From Gryganskiella cystojenkinii (taxonomy: Eukaryota > Mortierellomycota > Mortierellomycetes > Mortierellales > Mortierellaceae), in the NCBI GenBank assembly GCA_015852425.1, contig JAAAIG010000015.1, positions 56,912 through 120,911 of the forward strand: a DNA stretch of 64,000 nucleotides. The letters run 5' to 3'. The position numbers and the translations under genes were made by a program. Within the stretch, counting starts at the first letter, position 1. Each line of letters starts with the position of its first letter. Under the pieces are notes generated by a model. It had not been told where the DNA came from. It saw only the letters and a list, made by a program, of their open reading frames with translations, and searched no databases. This document shows, one piece after another, positions 34,057 through 44,361 of the stretch.

Positions 34057-35975
34057 TTAAATGCCATTACGTCTAATCAAAGAGAGGAACTCTTCTCTCG
34101 TCTTTGCGTTGTCACGGAAGGCTCCAAACATGGAGCTGGTAATGGTCTGACTGCCGGGCTTTTGGACACCACGCATAACCATGCAGAAATGACTATCAAT
34201 TTGATCAAGATAAAAAATTTCGTTAGTGGTGGATAAGGTGTATGAAACACACGGCAAACAAGACTTTCGGATCCGACTGCACAAACAAGAAAGTCCTATT
34301 GTCCTCCTTACCTGGCCTCCATAACGACAGCGACACCTTGGGGGTTCAACAACTCTTGCAAGGCCATGGCGACCTGCTTGGTCAAACGCTCTTGAACCTG
34401 AAGACGACGACTGAACATCTCGGCAAGACGGGCAATCTTGCTCAGACCAACGACTTTACCGTTCTGGGGGATATAGCCAATATGAATCTAAATAGGCCCA
34501 CCAAATGCAAAATTTGTCAGCCGATTTTTTCGTTTGCTTTTTTTGGAATATCTCAACGACTCTCTCAATGCTAAAACGAACGACGGCTGACTCGGTAGTT
34601 TACCTTGCCGGTGAAAGGAACCATGTGGTGCTCGCAAAGAGAAAAGACATCAATGTTCTTGACAATAACCATCTCGTCGTGATCTGCGGGTGGATTAAAA
34701 AAAATTGCAAAAGTGATTAGTTGACGACAGGCTCATAGCCTGTATTTCATCATAATCGATCATGATAACGGGCAGTGGTTCATTAATTCGGGACCACGTT
34801 AGTCGTCGTCTGTTTACCTTCTTGGAAGAGAGCTTTGTTCATGAGATCTACGAAAGGAGGGGTAAAGGAAACAAAGGTATAATCATAGAGTCAGTCCAAT
34901 AAAACTGGTGGCTCACTCTTCCAACTCAATTTCAAGAAAAAAAAAAGGCTTTCAAAATAAAACATCAACTTACGAGTAACACTCTCCTCGTAACCCTTCG
35001 AGAAGAACATGAGCGCCTTGGCGTAACGTTCAGGAGTCTTCAAAAGACCCTCGCGATTGGGATCCTCTCCGATGCACTCGAGAATCGTACGAACAGCTCC
35101 CGAAATCTTTTCAATCCTTGCGGCACGAGTCTCCTCTGTGTCCTCACGACGCTCGCGAGCTCCAATACCTAAGAGAGAGAAAGGAGAGAGAGAGAGAGGG
35201 AGAGAGAGAGGGGGGGGGTAGAAAGCTTTTTATTTAAAACAAAAACGTTAATTGGGTCCATTCTGTTGACCAAAGACCGGCAAAACTGCGGGTCAACGTG
35301 GGTAACGTGGGTGCTTCTCTTTCATAAAAGATCAGCCGATCATTTCCGTTCCATTGATTTTATCCTTACTGGGGAAACTAAGGCCGTCGAAATCGATCGG
35401 GGAGGCTGCACGACGCTCGGGAGATTCTGCTGTGAGGTAGCTGTGACCGGGGCTACGAGAGTGTCCTGTTAAGGCATGGTTAAGGATCACCTGTCTTGCT
35501 GTGGGGTGAACAAGTCTATATGGAAGAAAGAAAAAAAAAGTGAGGCGTTAACAGGATGATTTTCCTTTCTCTCTTCACGAGTAGAGCCGTGGGAAAACAA
35601 AGCACAGAGATATAAAAAAAAAAAAGTAAGAATATTAAAAACAGCTTGTTGTGGATCACAAAAGTAAATGAAGAATAAACTGAGGAATTAAGTGGTTTCC
35701 ATGCGGCAGCGCATAATATCCATGAAGGAAAAGTGTGTGCTCCAGTATCCATTCCGAACTCAGAAAAAAAAAGGTCCAAGATTTCCAAATAGTCCGAGGG
35801 CTTTGTCTGGGTGTACTTTGAGAAGAGTCGACGAGCGAAGGGCGGGGACTCGAGAGAGCGGGGAAAGGAGAGGAGTCAGAAAATATAAAGGAAAGGAAAT
35901 GAACAAAACATACTCGACTTGATCAGCCGCAATCTTTGGGCTGCCGTTGGTAGTGGTATGGTTAGAGGTGGACAT
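34057..35975 (-). CDS. GTP cyclohydrolase I
   Basis: Seven exons on the minus strand (35975-35914, 35515-35370, 35168-34974, 34847-34818, 34683-34604, 34487-34312, 34192-34057) join in frame to 274 aa. The enzyme opens GTP to 7,8-dihydroneopterin triphosphate, the first step of folate and tetrahydrobiopterin synthesis. Motifs: [40 protein letters not shown] with zinc ligands C161 and H164, [20 protein letters not shown], and [15 protein letters not shown] with the third zinc ligand C233. The N-terminal 70 residues are variable and carry no clear targeting signal. Exon 4 is only 30 nt. Mortierella alpina is known to make tetrahydrobiopterin, so either pathway could be served; no partner gene lies nearby. 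Confidence 0.95.
35181..35219. repeat. Purine-rich GA/G tract inside an intron of GTP cyclohydrolase
   Basis: A run of GA repeats ending in nine G lies in intron 2. On the transcribed strand it is a polypyrimidine tract just 5' of the acceptor of exon 3, so it probably helps 3' splice-site choice. Confidence 0.75.
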
Positions 35976-36886
35976 GGCGTTGGAAGGAGGAGGAGGACGA
36001 GGGTGAGATGAAACAGCGAGGAAAGGGAAGGAATTAGAAATGGGAAAAGAGCGAAGCAAAGGAAGGAGGGAGACGATCAAAAAAGAGAGGCGAAAAGGAG
36101 TCAGAGAAGAAGAAAAAAAACAACCAACGAACCAACCGAACAAGCTGTTTCCCCACTCGCGGAGAATGAACTTTTTTTGACTTTAAAAAATATCCCCGAA
36201 TAAACTAGTCAAGAAATCAGTCGTGAATAAAAAATGCTCCATCAAAAATGAATGGAAAAAAAAAAGCAACGGGGTGGCTGTGCGCAGGGACAGCAAAAAG
36301 TGGTTCCTGCAGGCTGCAACAAGCAGAACGATTTATCTAGTCGATCGATTGTAGCAGTCGTCGCTATGATCCTTTCTTTAGAGACCACAAACGCGTCTTT
36401 TGATGAAATGCGACTCTTCCCAACCCACAAGTGTGTGTGTTCCCCCCCCTGCATGACTTGTGCTCTTGGCAATCAAAAGGCAGGTATCTTTATTTTTTTT
36501 TCGCTCTACTTGGAGGGGTTTGCAAATCGATCGATCAGACCAAAAGCACAAACAGAGAAACAAAGATAGTGCTCACGCACCAGTGCCACTGCCACATGCC
36601 AGCAACCAGTTGGACGCTCCTTCTTGTTTTCCTTTTTTGTTTTTCTCTTTCACTCTCTCTTATTCCATTGCGCTTCCTCATTCCACGTCTCCTTCAAAGC
36701 AACTCACCTTCTTGCTATCCTCCCTCCCCCTTTTTTTGTTTCCCTTCTTCTGGTCACCCTCACTCCTCACTCATCCCACGTTCCTTTTTATCAACTTCGT
36801 TTACTAATTCATTTCAGTGCATCCCTCCTTCTTTACTCTCCATTCTTCCTCATTCATATCCTCTCACAGGAAACATACCCAACGCA
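35976..36886. other. Divergent promoter between GTP cyclohydrolase and the Ser-rich protein gene
   Basis: The two ATGs are 911 bases apart and diverge. Plus-strand pyrimidine-rich DNA at 36610-36870 forms the Ser-rich gene's leader. A ctcacag just before its ATG could end a leader intron. The frame open from 36431 is leader sequence continuous with the gene. Confidence 0.6.
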
Positions 36887-39381
36887 ATGACTTCAAAACG
36901 TTCCTTCCAACAACGCGAAGACGAACCCTGGCTCCGATATCCAGACACACATTCCAGAGATTTCAGTCGCAATTCGACCTCTTCCTCCTCAACTACGTCT
37001 ACGCCCCTGCACAACCACCACCACCTGCAAGATCACCATGTTGACAATACCATGCTCTCCTCTCCTTCCGCTGCTGCATCCTCGTCCTCTTGGAATACTC
37101 GCGTCTCGAACCACAAGCGCTCAATCTCAAAGATGAATGCACCCACCACTTCTTCCTCCTATTCTTCTTCCTACTACCCCTCTTCTTATTCTCGTGATGG
37201 ACCAGATCCCACTTCTTCCTCTTCGTCTTCTTTTCTTCACAGATCCTCCTTCTCCCCAAACTCTTACAGCAGTCGCCATCGCCTTCCACCACCGAGAACA
37301 CTCTCTGAAGAACTTTCCATGGCCCTCCAAAACCCCGAGAACTCTTATCCCTCACCAGTGTCGACTCCTTCGACTTTGCTCTCTAGTCCTGGGGGGCTTT
37401 CGCTGTCCTCTTCCTTTTCTTCTTCTACGCCGTCGTCAGCACTGCAATCGCCCACAAGATCACTCTCACCAACCACAGCCTCTATGACGACCCATTTTCC
37501 ATTGTTTAAACCCTCAATTCCGACCATGAGTCAGCAGAGCAACTTTAGCAACAAAAACGATGGCTCAGGAGGACAGAAACAACGTCCTTCCCCTTTGTCC
37601 CTTTATCCAAGCAACTCGTCACCCCAGCAACAGCAACAACAACAACAACAACAACAACAACCTCGTCGGACCCACGCTCATCAGCAGGACCAGAATAATT
37701 TCGATCTTGGTGTTGTTGGGTCACAACATCCTGTTCCGCATGGTGGTTTGGCCAGCCCTTCCTCCCCTTTTCGTTCAGGAAGTCCCACGTCGGCCGTCAC
37801 TCGTGATTCGACCACAGCGACAGATATCGCCGGATCACCTCGTGCTGCGTCTACTGTCGTAGCAGCCACTCTTGGAGGAAGAACGCCTTCTCCAACGTTC
37901 TCGAGACAACAGGGATTCATGTCCCACCACCCCCAGCAACAACCGACGTCCGTGTATTCTGGAGGAACGGGATCAATGGTATGGTCATCCTCTTATGAAA
38001 CTGATGATTCTTCCTCGACTTTTTCTGGAAGTACCTTGACATCGCCCTGTTCGCCTCTCTGCCACACTGGAGCATATGGTCGACACAAGCAACATCATCC
38101 GTCTTGTTTCCACAGTCACCATCTTCCCACAGGTCAACGGCATAATCAAATGTTCTCCAGCGAGGAAGAACCTGTGATTCATCGTGGACCCAAAGCCGGA
38201 CGGGCAACAAAAGGAATCCACCGGTTCGGCTTCCCCCAATTCAGGCCAGAAATAGATGATGCCCATCCTGGATCCGATGACGGATCAAGAGCGTCGAGAG
38301 TAGTATCGTCGGCAGTGGCAGCGGCATCGGGAAGGACCCATACCAGGACAACATCAACCTCGACTTCGACCGGCTACGGTATACCGCGTGGTCGCCGTCA
38401 TGAGGACGATCTCGATATGAATGACGAAGATGATCTAGCCGGTCTCGGCGGCAGGACTTATGCATCAGAGCCACCTAAGAAGAGAATGCGTTCCACCGCC
38501 TCGATGCTCTTGGATGCCGCTGTCGAAACGGTGATCTTTACCGGAGCAGTAGCTCTCTCGGCTTATCAACTCTTGACAGGAAAAGGAAAGGGCCTGGGCA
38601 ACAACAGCAGCAACCCCGCGAGCGGCAGCAACAGCATCAGTCACTCCAAACAAGGTTCATCTGCGTCATCTCAGGACCTGGAGATTCGAGATGATACTTC
38701 AAAGGCCTTGGAGGAGGATCCGATGGAAGAGAAACTGGCCTTGGTAAGTGATTCAAATGCGAGTCTTGTTAGGGTTAAAGAGGAGAAAAGTAATCGGATG
38801 AAGTTCCAAAAAAAACACGTTGCCAATTCAAAACAGGGCCTGCAAAGCGCAGTCCGCAACTGTGATCCTGTCAGGTCATCTCGAGTAGTAGCGTAGTTCA
38901 AGCAAACAAAAGGCACAGCAACAGGGAGCAGTATCACAAGTGATGCGGAAGGGGAAAAAAAAGACAGCTTACTGACTCGTCTTTTCTTTTTTTCTTTTTT
39001 TTTTTGGTTATTTTTTTATTTTTATTTTTTATATTTTTCAAACAGCAATTAGACACGTCTTCAAACGACACACCACGGTCGCTGCGAAACTACTCCTCTG
39101 CAGGAACCCTGGGTAGAACAAACAGGAATGGTGGTTACCACAAGGCCAAGACCCCTCGCTCCTACCGAAGTTCAAGACAGTCGTTCTCTACTTCATCAGG
39201 GCTTCATTATTCCTCACATTCGAACGGTCACGCTCGTAGTCCATCGATGCCCGTGAGACCTAACACGGGAACCGAAGACGGTGATGAGGCGTTTTTGAGG
39301 ATGGAGGCACAGCTAAACAACTTGATTGCGGAGGGCAAGCGCGCACTTAATAGTCGGATCGAGGTCTATGATGAGGAATAG
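36887..39381 (+). CDS. Unknown Ser/Gln-rich protein with one hydrophobic segment
   Basis: Two exons (36887-38743 and 39046-39381) join in phase 0 to about 730 aa. I start at ATG 36887 (cgcaATGACT); an open frame continues upstream but is pyrimidine-rich leader. The first 400 residues are Ser/Pro-rich with a 12-Gln run. A conserved-looking block follows (GPKAGRATKGIHRFGFPQF, RKKRMRS-like basic patch), then a 20-residue hydrophobic stretch (VETVIFTGAVALSAYQLLTG, about 545) which could be a membrane anchor. The second exon ends with an amphipathic helix (AFLRMEAQLNNLIAEGKRAL). I do not recognise the family. The intron's second half is a long T tract. Confidence 0.7.
37625..37660. repeat. CAA/CAG run encoding 12 glutamines
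   Basis: Twelve consecutive Gln codons, mostly CAA, lie in the Ser-rich gene. Mixed codons limit slippage, but length variation between strains is likely. Confidence 0.95.
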
Positions 39382-39492
39382 TGTCAAGAGACATACAAAG
39401 AGTCAGCCATAGAATCAAAATAGGAAAAAACAGTCTATTTAGATCAATTTGTTTACCATTTGATTGAGCAAAAGAGACAAGGGACATCCTCA

Positions 39493-39783
39493 TCAAACTT
39501 CAAAAAGTGTGTCTTTGATAGCTGAGGATACACCTCTTCCCGCCTGTCGTGCTCTGGTTTCCTGTACGTAGTTGTACACGCGCATAATCCGATATCCAAG
39601 CAAAAAGAGAGCCACGACGACAAGAAGCGGTAGTTTTCCTTTCCAAAACGGTCTCTTGACCCGTGCCACTCCTGCTCCAGTATGGCCATCAAGAGCTCTA
39701 AAGACACGCTGATCCGACTTTGGTTGAGGAAGGGGCCCCCTTTGGGCTCCAGATCTGGCGAGTCGTCTCGGTTGTTGCAACAT
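39493..39783 (-). CDS. Small single-pass membrane protein, unknown
   Basis: One exon of 96 aa from ATG 39783 in good context (atcaccATG). The N-terminus is basic and Pro/Arg-rich (RRLARSGAQRGPLPQPKSDQ). A single hydrophobic helix (LPLLVVVALFLLGYRI, about 52-67) is followed by a basic tail (QETRARQAGR). The layout, with positive charge on both sides of a short helix, fits a mitochondrial inner-membrane or ER protein, but this is inference. It is divergent from the Vps3844-type gene (start 40121) and converges with the Ser-rich gene (stop 39381). It could still be a chance frame; the clean ATG, helix and spacing support a gene. Confidence 0.55.
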   Translation of the reverse strand: MLQQPRRLARSGAQRGPLPQPKSDQRVFRALDGHTGAGVARVKRPFWKGKLPLLVVVALFLLGYRIMRVYNYVQETRARQAGRGVSSAIKDTLFEV

Positions 39784-40120
39784 GGTGATGGTGGCCAAAG
39801 AACGTGGAATGCAAGCAAGTGGGCGAAATAAAAAAAGACCTCGGTGTGACGTCACAAAGAGAGAGAGGCATGGCTCGCAGTCACAAATCGACCTTCATTC
39901 AAGAAGGAACATGTGATGCGATGCTGGTCACTCGCTCACTCCACCCGTGCTACTCATTGTCCCTTCATTCTCATTCCTCCACAAACCAACTGCTCGAGTC
40001 TGTCTTCGCTCGTGTAGAACCTGACCCACTTGACACACACCTTTGCAGAGATAAAATCGATTAAGAGAGAGCAAAACCAAACTCGGAATCAGGAACGACA
40101 TTTTCACACAAACACGCGCC
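39784..40120. other. Divergent promoter between the small membrane protein and Vps3844-type genes
   Basis: About 340 bases separate the two ATGs. The only clear motif is the TGACGTCA palindrome listed separately. No other coding feature is seen. Confidence 0.65.
39847..39854. promoter_or_regulatory. CRE palindrome TGACGTCA (ATF/CREB-type bZIP site)
   Basis: A perfect 8-bp CRE lies 64 bases upstream of the small membrane protein ATG (minus) and about 270 bases upstream of the Vps3844-type ATG (plus). Full-palindrome CREs are classic ATF/CREB bZIP sites in fungi. Binding here is inference from the match and its position. Confidence 0.55.
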
Positions 40121-41865
40121 ATGAAGCTTTCATTGTCCCTCTCGGTCTTGGTCTCGACCCTGGCCTTCACAGCCCCAACAGTGGCGGCAGCATCACAACA
40201 CCCCTCAACTGTCTACTTCTTCTCCAACGGACGCTCTTCTGCAAACACCCTAGTTGACCCTCAGGATATTCGAAATGTGCCCGAACTGAGCTTGAAGGAG
40301 ACTCGCGCCACCCTTTCACATCTCTTGAACCTGGGTGAGTCTGTCTCCCACGACAGACTTGGTCATAAGCAAGACGACGAGGTCTTTTTGGCCCCACAGG
40401 GACCTGTCCAGCAAGTCTTTGCCAAGCCCGGAGTCGGCAGAAAGAATCTTTTCGAGAACCTCGGCGGCAACTTGATGATGGTCATTGAAGGCGTTCAGAA
40501 TGTGAATGGTAAAAAAAAAAATAGCCGACTCTTTGACTTTACGTCTGGACTCTAGCCGAGTGCAAAATCAAGTGAAATCACACGGTCAATTAAGAGTCCT
40601 AACCATAGATACCGTCGTATTACGTTATTATAGATATCATGCCCACATTCGAGCCCGTGTTCTCGGTCGACGCGACCAGCGAAGACGTCCAGGGTCTTGT
40701 CACTGATCTGGCCACGTCTGTCCCCGCTGAGGACCGTTACCTTTTCGATACTGTAAGGAGAAGTTCGAGAGTCATGAGTTTTGCTTTGGTCAGGACGCTT
40801 GATTTAGACTCAAGGGGATCCACGGTCAGTTATCTCAGAGAGCAATGAAGGGCTGACCAACTTGATGTTACTTGCTTTCTGCTGAAAATAGCATCGTTCG
40901 TCCAAGTCTGGAGATGCCTTGGTAAACGAGCACCTCGTCGCTGATCACCACGCCAATGTCGACGTCACTGTCTTTGATCTTTCCAAGAAGGTATTGAAGA
41001 CAAGATTCCCAAGTACGAATTCATTTCATAAGAAATCACCCCATTGGTCTCTTATTCTAACGCAATCAATGTCAATCATCATAGGCCGACGCTTTGTTCT
41101 TGGAAGAATCCGTGTCATTGGGCAACTACATGGACTCGTACGTGAAGAAGCACAGCAAGCATGGCGAGGAGACAGACTTTATCCGTATCACTCTCAAGGG
41201 CCTTGCTGCCCTCGCGACCGAGCATGGGGCTGATTCCATCCAGTACAAGACCGCTGCCCAGATCGTCAGAGAGTTCTTGCAATTGGTATGGGAACAATGC
41301 CGAGAAACAACACAATGCTTGACATTGAAAGTATCACGTCATCATCCTTATTAACACAGACTGGCATTTGCATCTCATACAGACCTTCATTCCTGAGTTT
41401 GAGCAGATCCACAAGGCGTACACCGCTACCATTGTTTTGATCGAACCCAACACTCATCAAGGATCCGAGCTATTTTCGACCGCCAACGACAAGGACAGCA
41501 ACAAGGCTCAGAGCCGTGCGCGCAATTGGAAGAGAGCCCTGCCTCCCTCGGCCAGCACGACCTGTTTTGATACCGAGGTTGATTGCCAGACCAGCACGAA
41601 CGGATGCACTCAACGTGGTCACTGCATTCTGAGTGTGGCCGCGAACTGCTACCACTGCCAGTGCTCCAAGATCAACAATACTCAGTACGGTGGCAAGACT
41701 TGTGAGAAGATTGACGTCTCGATCCAGTTCCACCTATTCTTCTGGCTTATCTTGGGTCTTGTTTTAGCTGTTGTTTTGGCCGTCGGTTTGATCATCCAGA
41801 TGGGCAACCAGTCACAAGGAGGTGTTCCCGTTGGACCCACGAGAGCTCAGCTGAAGAGAGATTAA
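40121..41865 (+). CDS. Vps3844-type (DUF3844) endomembrane protein
   Basis: Five exons (40121-40508, 40634-40752, 40892-40990, 41085-41285, 41383-41865) join to 429 aa. A signal peptide (LSLSVLVSTLAFTAPTVAAA) starts a lumenal domain. Near the C-terminus is the Cys-rich DUF3844 module: ASTTCFDTEVDCQTSTNGCT, GHCILSVAANCYHCQCSKIN, YGGKTCEKIDVSIQFHLFFW. It runs directly into one transmembrane helix (LILGLVLAVVLAVGLIIQM) and a short tail of about 20 residues. This architecture is that of the fungal Vps3844 family, ER or vacuole-related membrane proteins whose biochemical role is not settled. The EGF-like cysteines probably form disulfides. Type I topology is inferred. Confidence 0.85.
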
Positions 41866-42078
41866 GTTCTTCTTCTTCTTCTAGAAGGTACTGGCGACTA
41901 CTTGCAGATGTGCAGATAGGGTTGCAGAGTGTGCTGTGATATACTATTATGCGGTGACAAACGACGAGGCGGTCACGGTAGGGGTTGCGACAAAAATGAA
42001 AAGTCAACCATGAATAAAAACTGGCAGGCACATAAGAAAAAAAATCTCTATCATTGAACAAATTTTATTTTTGGTTCT

Positions 42079-44361
42079 TCAAGATGCTGCTGGGGGTGGT
42101 GGGACGTAGCCCATAGACGGACTCGACTCGGGTATCATCTGAGGTGCTCTGGCTCCAGGACTGGGACTCATCATCATCGTTATCGGTTGAGGATACGGCG
42201 ACCTTTGTTCTTGGAAGGGGTCTTGTTGGTCTCGGTAGGCGCTCGGTTGGTATGTGGTAGTAACAGCCATGGCAGAGACAGCGGTTGCTGCGGTCATAAA
42301 AGGGTTCGTGCCTGGAGAGGAAGGGGCGATACTGCTGGCGATGGTTGGAGGCGGATGATAATAGTCTTCCGGAGAGTTGAATGGGTTAGCACTACCGTTA
42401 CTGTTGGAACCCGGTGCTGGTGATTGGGATCCGGCAGAGACTCCACCAGGGTAATATTGGCTGCCGTGGTAAGGGGAAGTAACAGACATGGCCGCGGCCG
42501 GCGAGGAGACAGAGTAAGCGACAGGAGGCGATTGAATCCTGGGTGTGACGGCAATTCCTGCATAGCGATTCATAGGGGACCCTGATACGATTGCTGGGGA
42601 GGATCCATTGTAAAGGTGATATCCACTGCCGGTGCCGCTGCTGAGGTCAATATTACTCAATGGGTAATCGTTACCGGCATAGTTTCCATAATGGTCGACC
42701 CTATGCTGGTATTCCATGCTAGGGCTGGCGAGGACCTTGATGTTATCATCCTCATATCCACCATGTTCGTGGCCATTTTCTCCAGAGACCCCAGCAGCGG
42801 CGATAGTGTCCGAGTGATAGGTTTCCTTGGCTGCCTTTCTTTGCCTCTTGCGACGTATCACAAAGAACCCGATCGCACCACCGATCGCCAAGATTGCAAC
42901 AATTCCTCCTACGATTGCCCCAGTGTTAGACTTGGCAGGGACTTCGGCTGCATTATAGTTGTCGACCCATTTCCCCTGGTTGAGGCTATAGACGATAGGC
43001 ACGTTGTTAAGCATAGTCGTTCTTGAACCAGCGGATGATCCGCCCCAGGCGACAAACTGATAGGAATGGAAAGCACAAGCCATTCTTGTCCGAGGCACAG
43101 AGGCGGATTGACCTTGTTTCCATTTCCCACTGGCGACATCGAGAACGTAAATGTCGCTGAAGTACGTGTTCCCGTCCACTGTGCCACCGAAAAGTACTAC
43201 CTTGGATCCATCCTCGGCTGAAAAAAGAGACGAAAAAGTATTTCTTTTAATATCATAGTTAAGAAACAACGCACGGGGCAAAAGGTTACATCGAAGTATG
43301 AAGAGCCTGGTCTCTCTCTCTGTCTCTTTTTTTTTTTTTTTTTTGCTTACAGGATGCCATGCAGTGATCCAGACGCGCAGAGGGAACGTCTCCTGAGGTG
43401 CTCTATTTTGTATTGGCCCGGAAAAAAGAAAAATAGAAACTTGATCGTTAGAGATTGTTGCCCCTCCTCTCCTCCTTCGTGCCCTATTCTCCGTTTTCTC
43501 TATCCCTGTCTGGAGGTGGAAGGCTCTCAACATCATTGAAATTCTTTCTCTAGTGTCATTCTCATTATTTTCCTTCTTTTTTATTTTTATCTGTTTGCTT
43601 ACCATTGTCTTCCACTGCTTGGAATTCGGATCGTATTCATTCAGGTCACTGGTTCCCAACCCCTGGACGGCAGCGGGTGGGGCTCGGGAGCCACCAAAGG
43701 TCAGGATGGTGTTTCTGGAACTGGACCAGACGGCAGCGACATCCGTCAAACTTGTTGAGGACGGACTTGACTGTTGAGAGACCATGCTTGTACCTTTTGG
43801 ATCATAGACCGAGAGAGTATTGAAAGCGTTGGTGCCATAACCACCAATGATATAGACCAGACCCGTGTTGGGATCTGTGACGGTAGCATGTCCCTCCAGA
43901 TAGTTGTAGGGGGGTTTGACGCTCGTTAAATTGTTCCACTGTCTTGAATTCACATCGTACGTCGAGAAGAAAGTTGGGATTAGACCTTGATTGATCATGC
44001 CTCCGATCGCGAGGATGGATCCTTTGGATCCTCCGTTCGAGGCGGCACTGATTGCTGCGAGAGTCAGATGGGAGGTCGATTGGCCGTCCTTGAGGATGGA
44101 CCAGGCAGGTGACGATGCTGGCCAAGAGGTCGAGAGGTCGAGAGAGATGAATTGATTCGAGGTGTTTACATCGAATCCACCTTGGATATAAAGTGCGTCG
44201 TCCAAGACTGTAAAGCCCACTCGTCTTGTCCCGACAGGCGCCTGCTGTGCATTTGCAATGAGACTGATAGAGGATGCGGCGAGAAGGATTATGAGAGTTG
44301 AAGCTTTTGAGGGTTTGTGCGAAGACCAATTCCGGCTCTTGTTGTTTGTGGAATGTGCCAT
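42079..44361 (-). CDS. Kelch-repeat type I membrane protein
   Basis: Three exons on the minus strand (44361-43603, 43402-43351, 43217-42079) join to 649 aa. A signal peptide (TLIILLAASSISLIANAQQ) precedes kelch-type blades: ALYIQGGFDVNTSNQFISLD, SILAIGGMINQGLIPTFFST, VYIIGGYGTNAFNTLSVYD, ILTFGGSRAPPAAVQGLG and KVVLFGGTVDGNTYFSDIYV. The 52-nt middle exon encodes STSGDVPSARLDHCMAS, exactly the strand entering the next blade. A transmembrane helix (GGIVAILAIGGAIGFFVIRR) is followed by a basic stop-transfer and a Pro/Ser/Tyr-rich cytoplasmic tail of about 210 residues. Such proteins occur in many zoosporic and mucoromycote fungi; the extracellular ligand is unknown. A cell-surface or secretory role is inferred. 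Confidence 0.87.
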   Translation of the reverse strand: MAHSTNNKSRNWSSHKPSKASTLIILLAASSISLIANAQQAPVGTRRVGFTVLDDALYIQGGFDVNTSNQFISLDLSTSWPASSPAWSILKDGQSTSHLTLAAISAASNGGSKGSILAIGGMINQGLIPTFFSTYDVNSRQWNNLTSVKPPYNYLEGHATVTDPNTGLVYIIGGYGTNAFNTLSVYDPKGTSMVSQQSSPSSTSLTDVAAVWSSSRNTILTFGGSRAPPAAVQGLGTSDLNEYDPNSKQWKTMVSKQIKIKKKENNENDTRERISMMLRAFHLQTGIEKTENRARRRRGGATISNDQVSIFLFSGPIQNRAPQETFPLRVWITAWHPVSKKKKKKETERETRLFILRCNLLPRALFLNYDIKRNTFSSLFSAEDGSKVVLFGGTVDGNTYFSDIYVLDVASGKWKQGQSASVPRTRMACAFHSYQFVAWGGSSAGSRTTMLNNVPIVYSLNQGKWVDNYNAAEVPAKSNTGAIVGGIVAILAIGGAIGFFVIRRKRQRKAAKETYHSDTIAAAGVSGENGHEHGGYEDDNIKVLASPSMEYQHRVDHYGNYAGNDYPLSNIDLSSGTGSGYHLYNGSSPAIVSGSPMNRYAGIAVTPRIQSPPVAYSVSSPAAAMSVTSPYHGSQYYPGGVSAGSQSPAPGSNSNGSANPFNSPEDYYHPPPTIASSIAPSSPGTNPFMTAATAVSAMAVTTTYQPSAYRDQQDPFQEQRSPYPQPITMMMSPSPGARAPQMIPESSPSMGYVPPPPAAS

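Noticed and set aside
36431..36886. Upstream extension of the Ser-rich protein's frame
   Set aside because: The extra 152 codons translate C/T-rich leader into Leu/Phe/Ser runs; ATG 36887 has better context and starts the sensible protein.
39453..39818. Second minus-strand frame overlapping the small membrane protein
   Set aside because: It lacks a good ATG and has no membrane helix or motif; the overlapping 96-codon frame is better.
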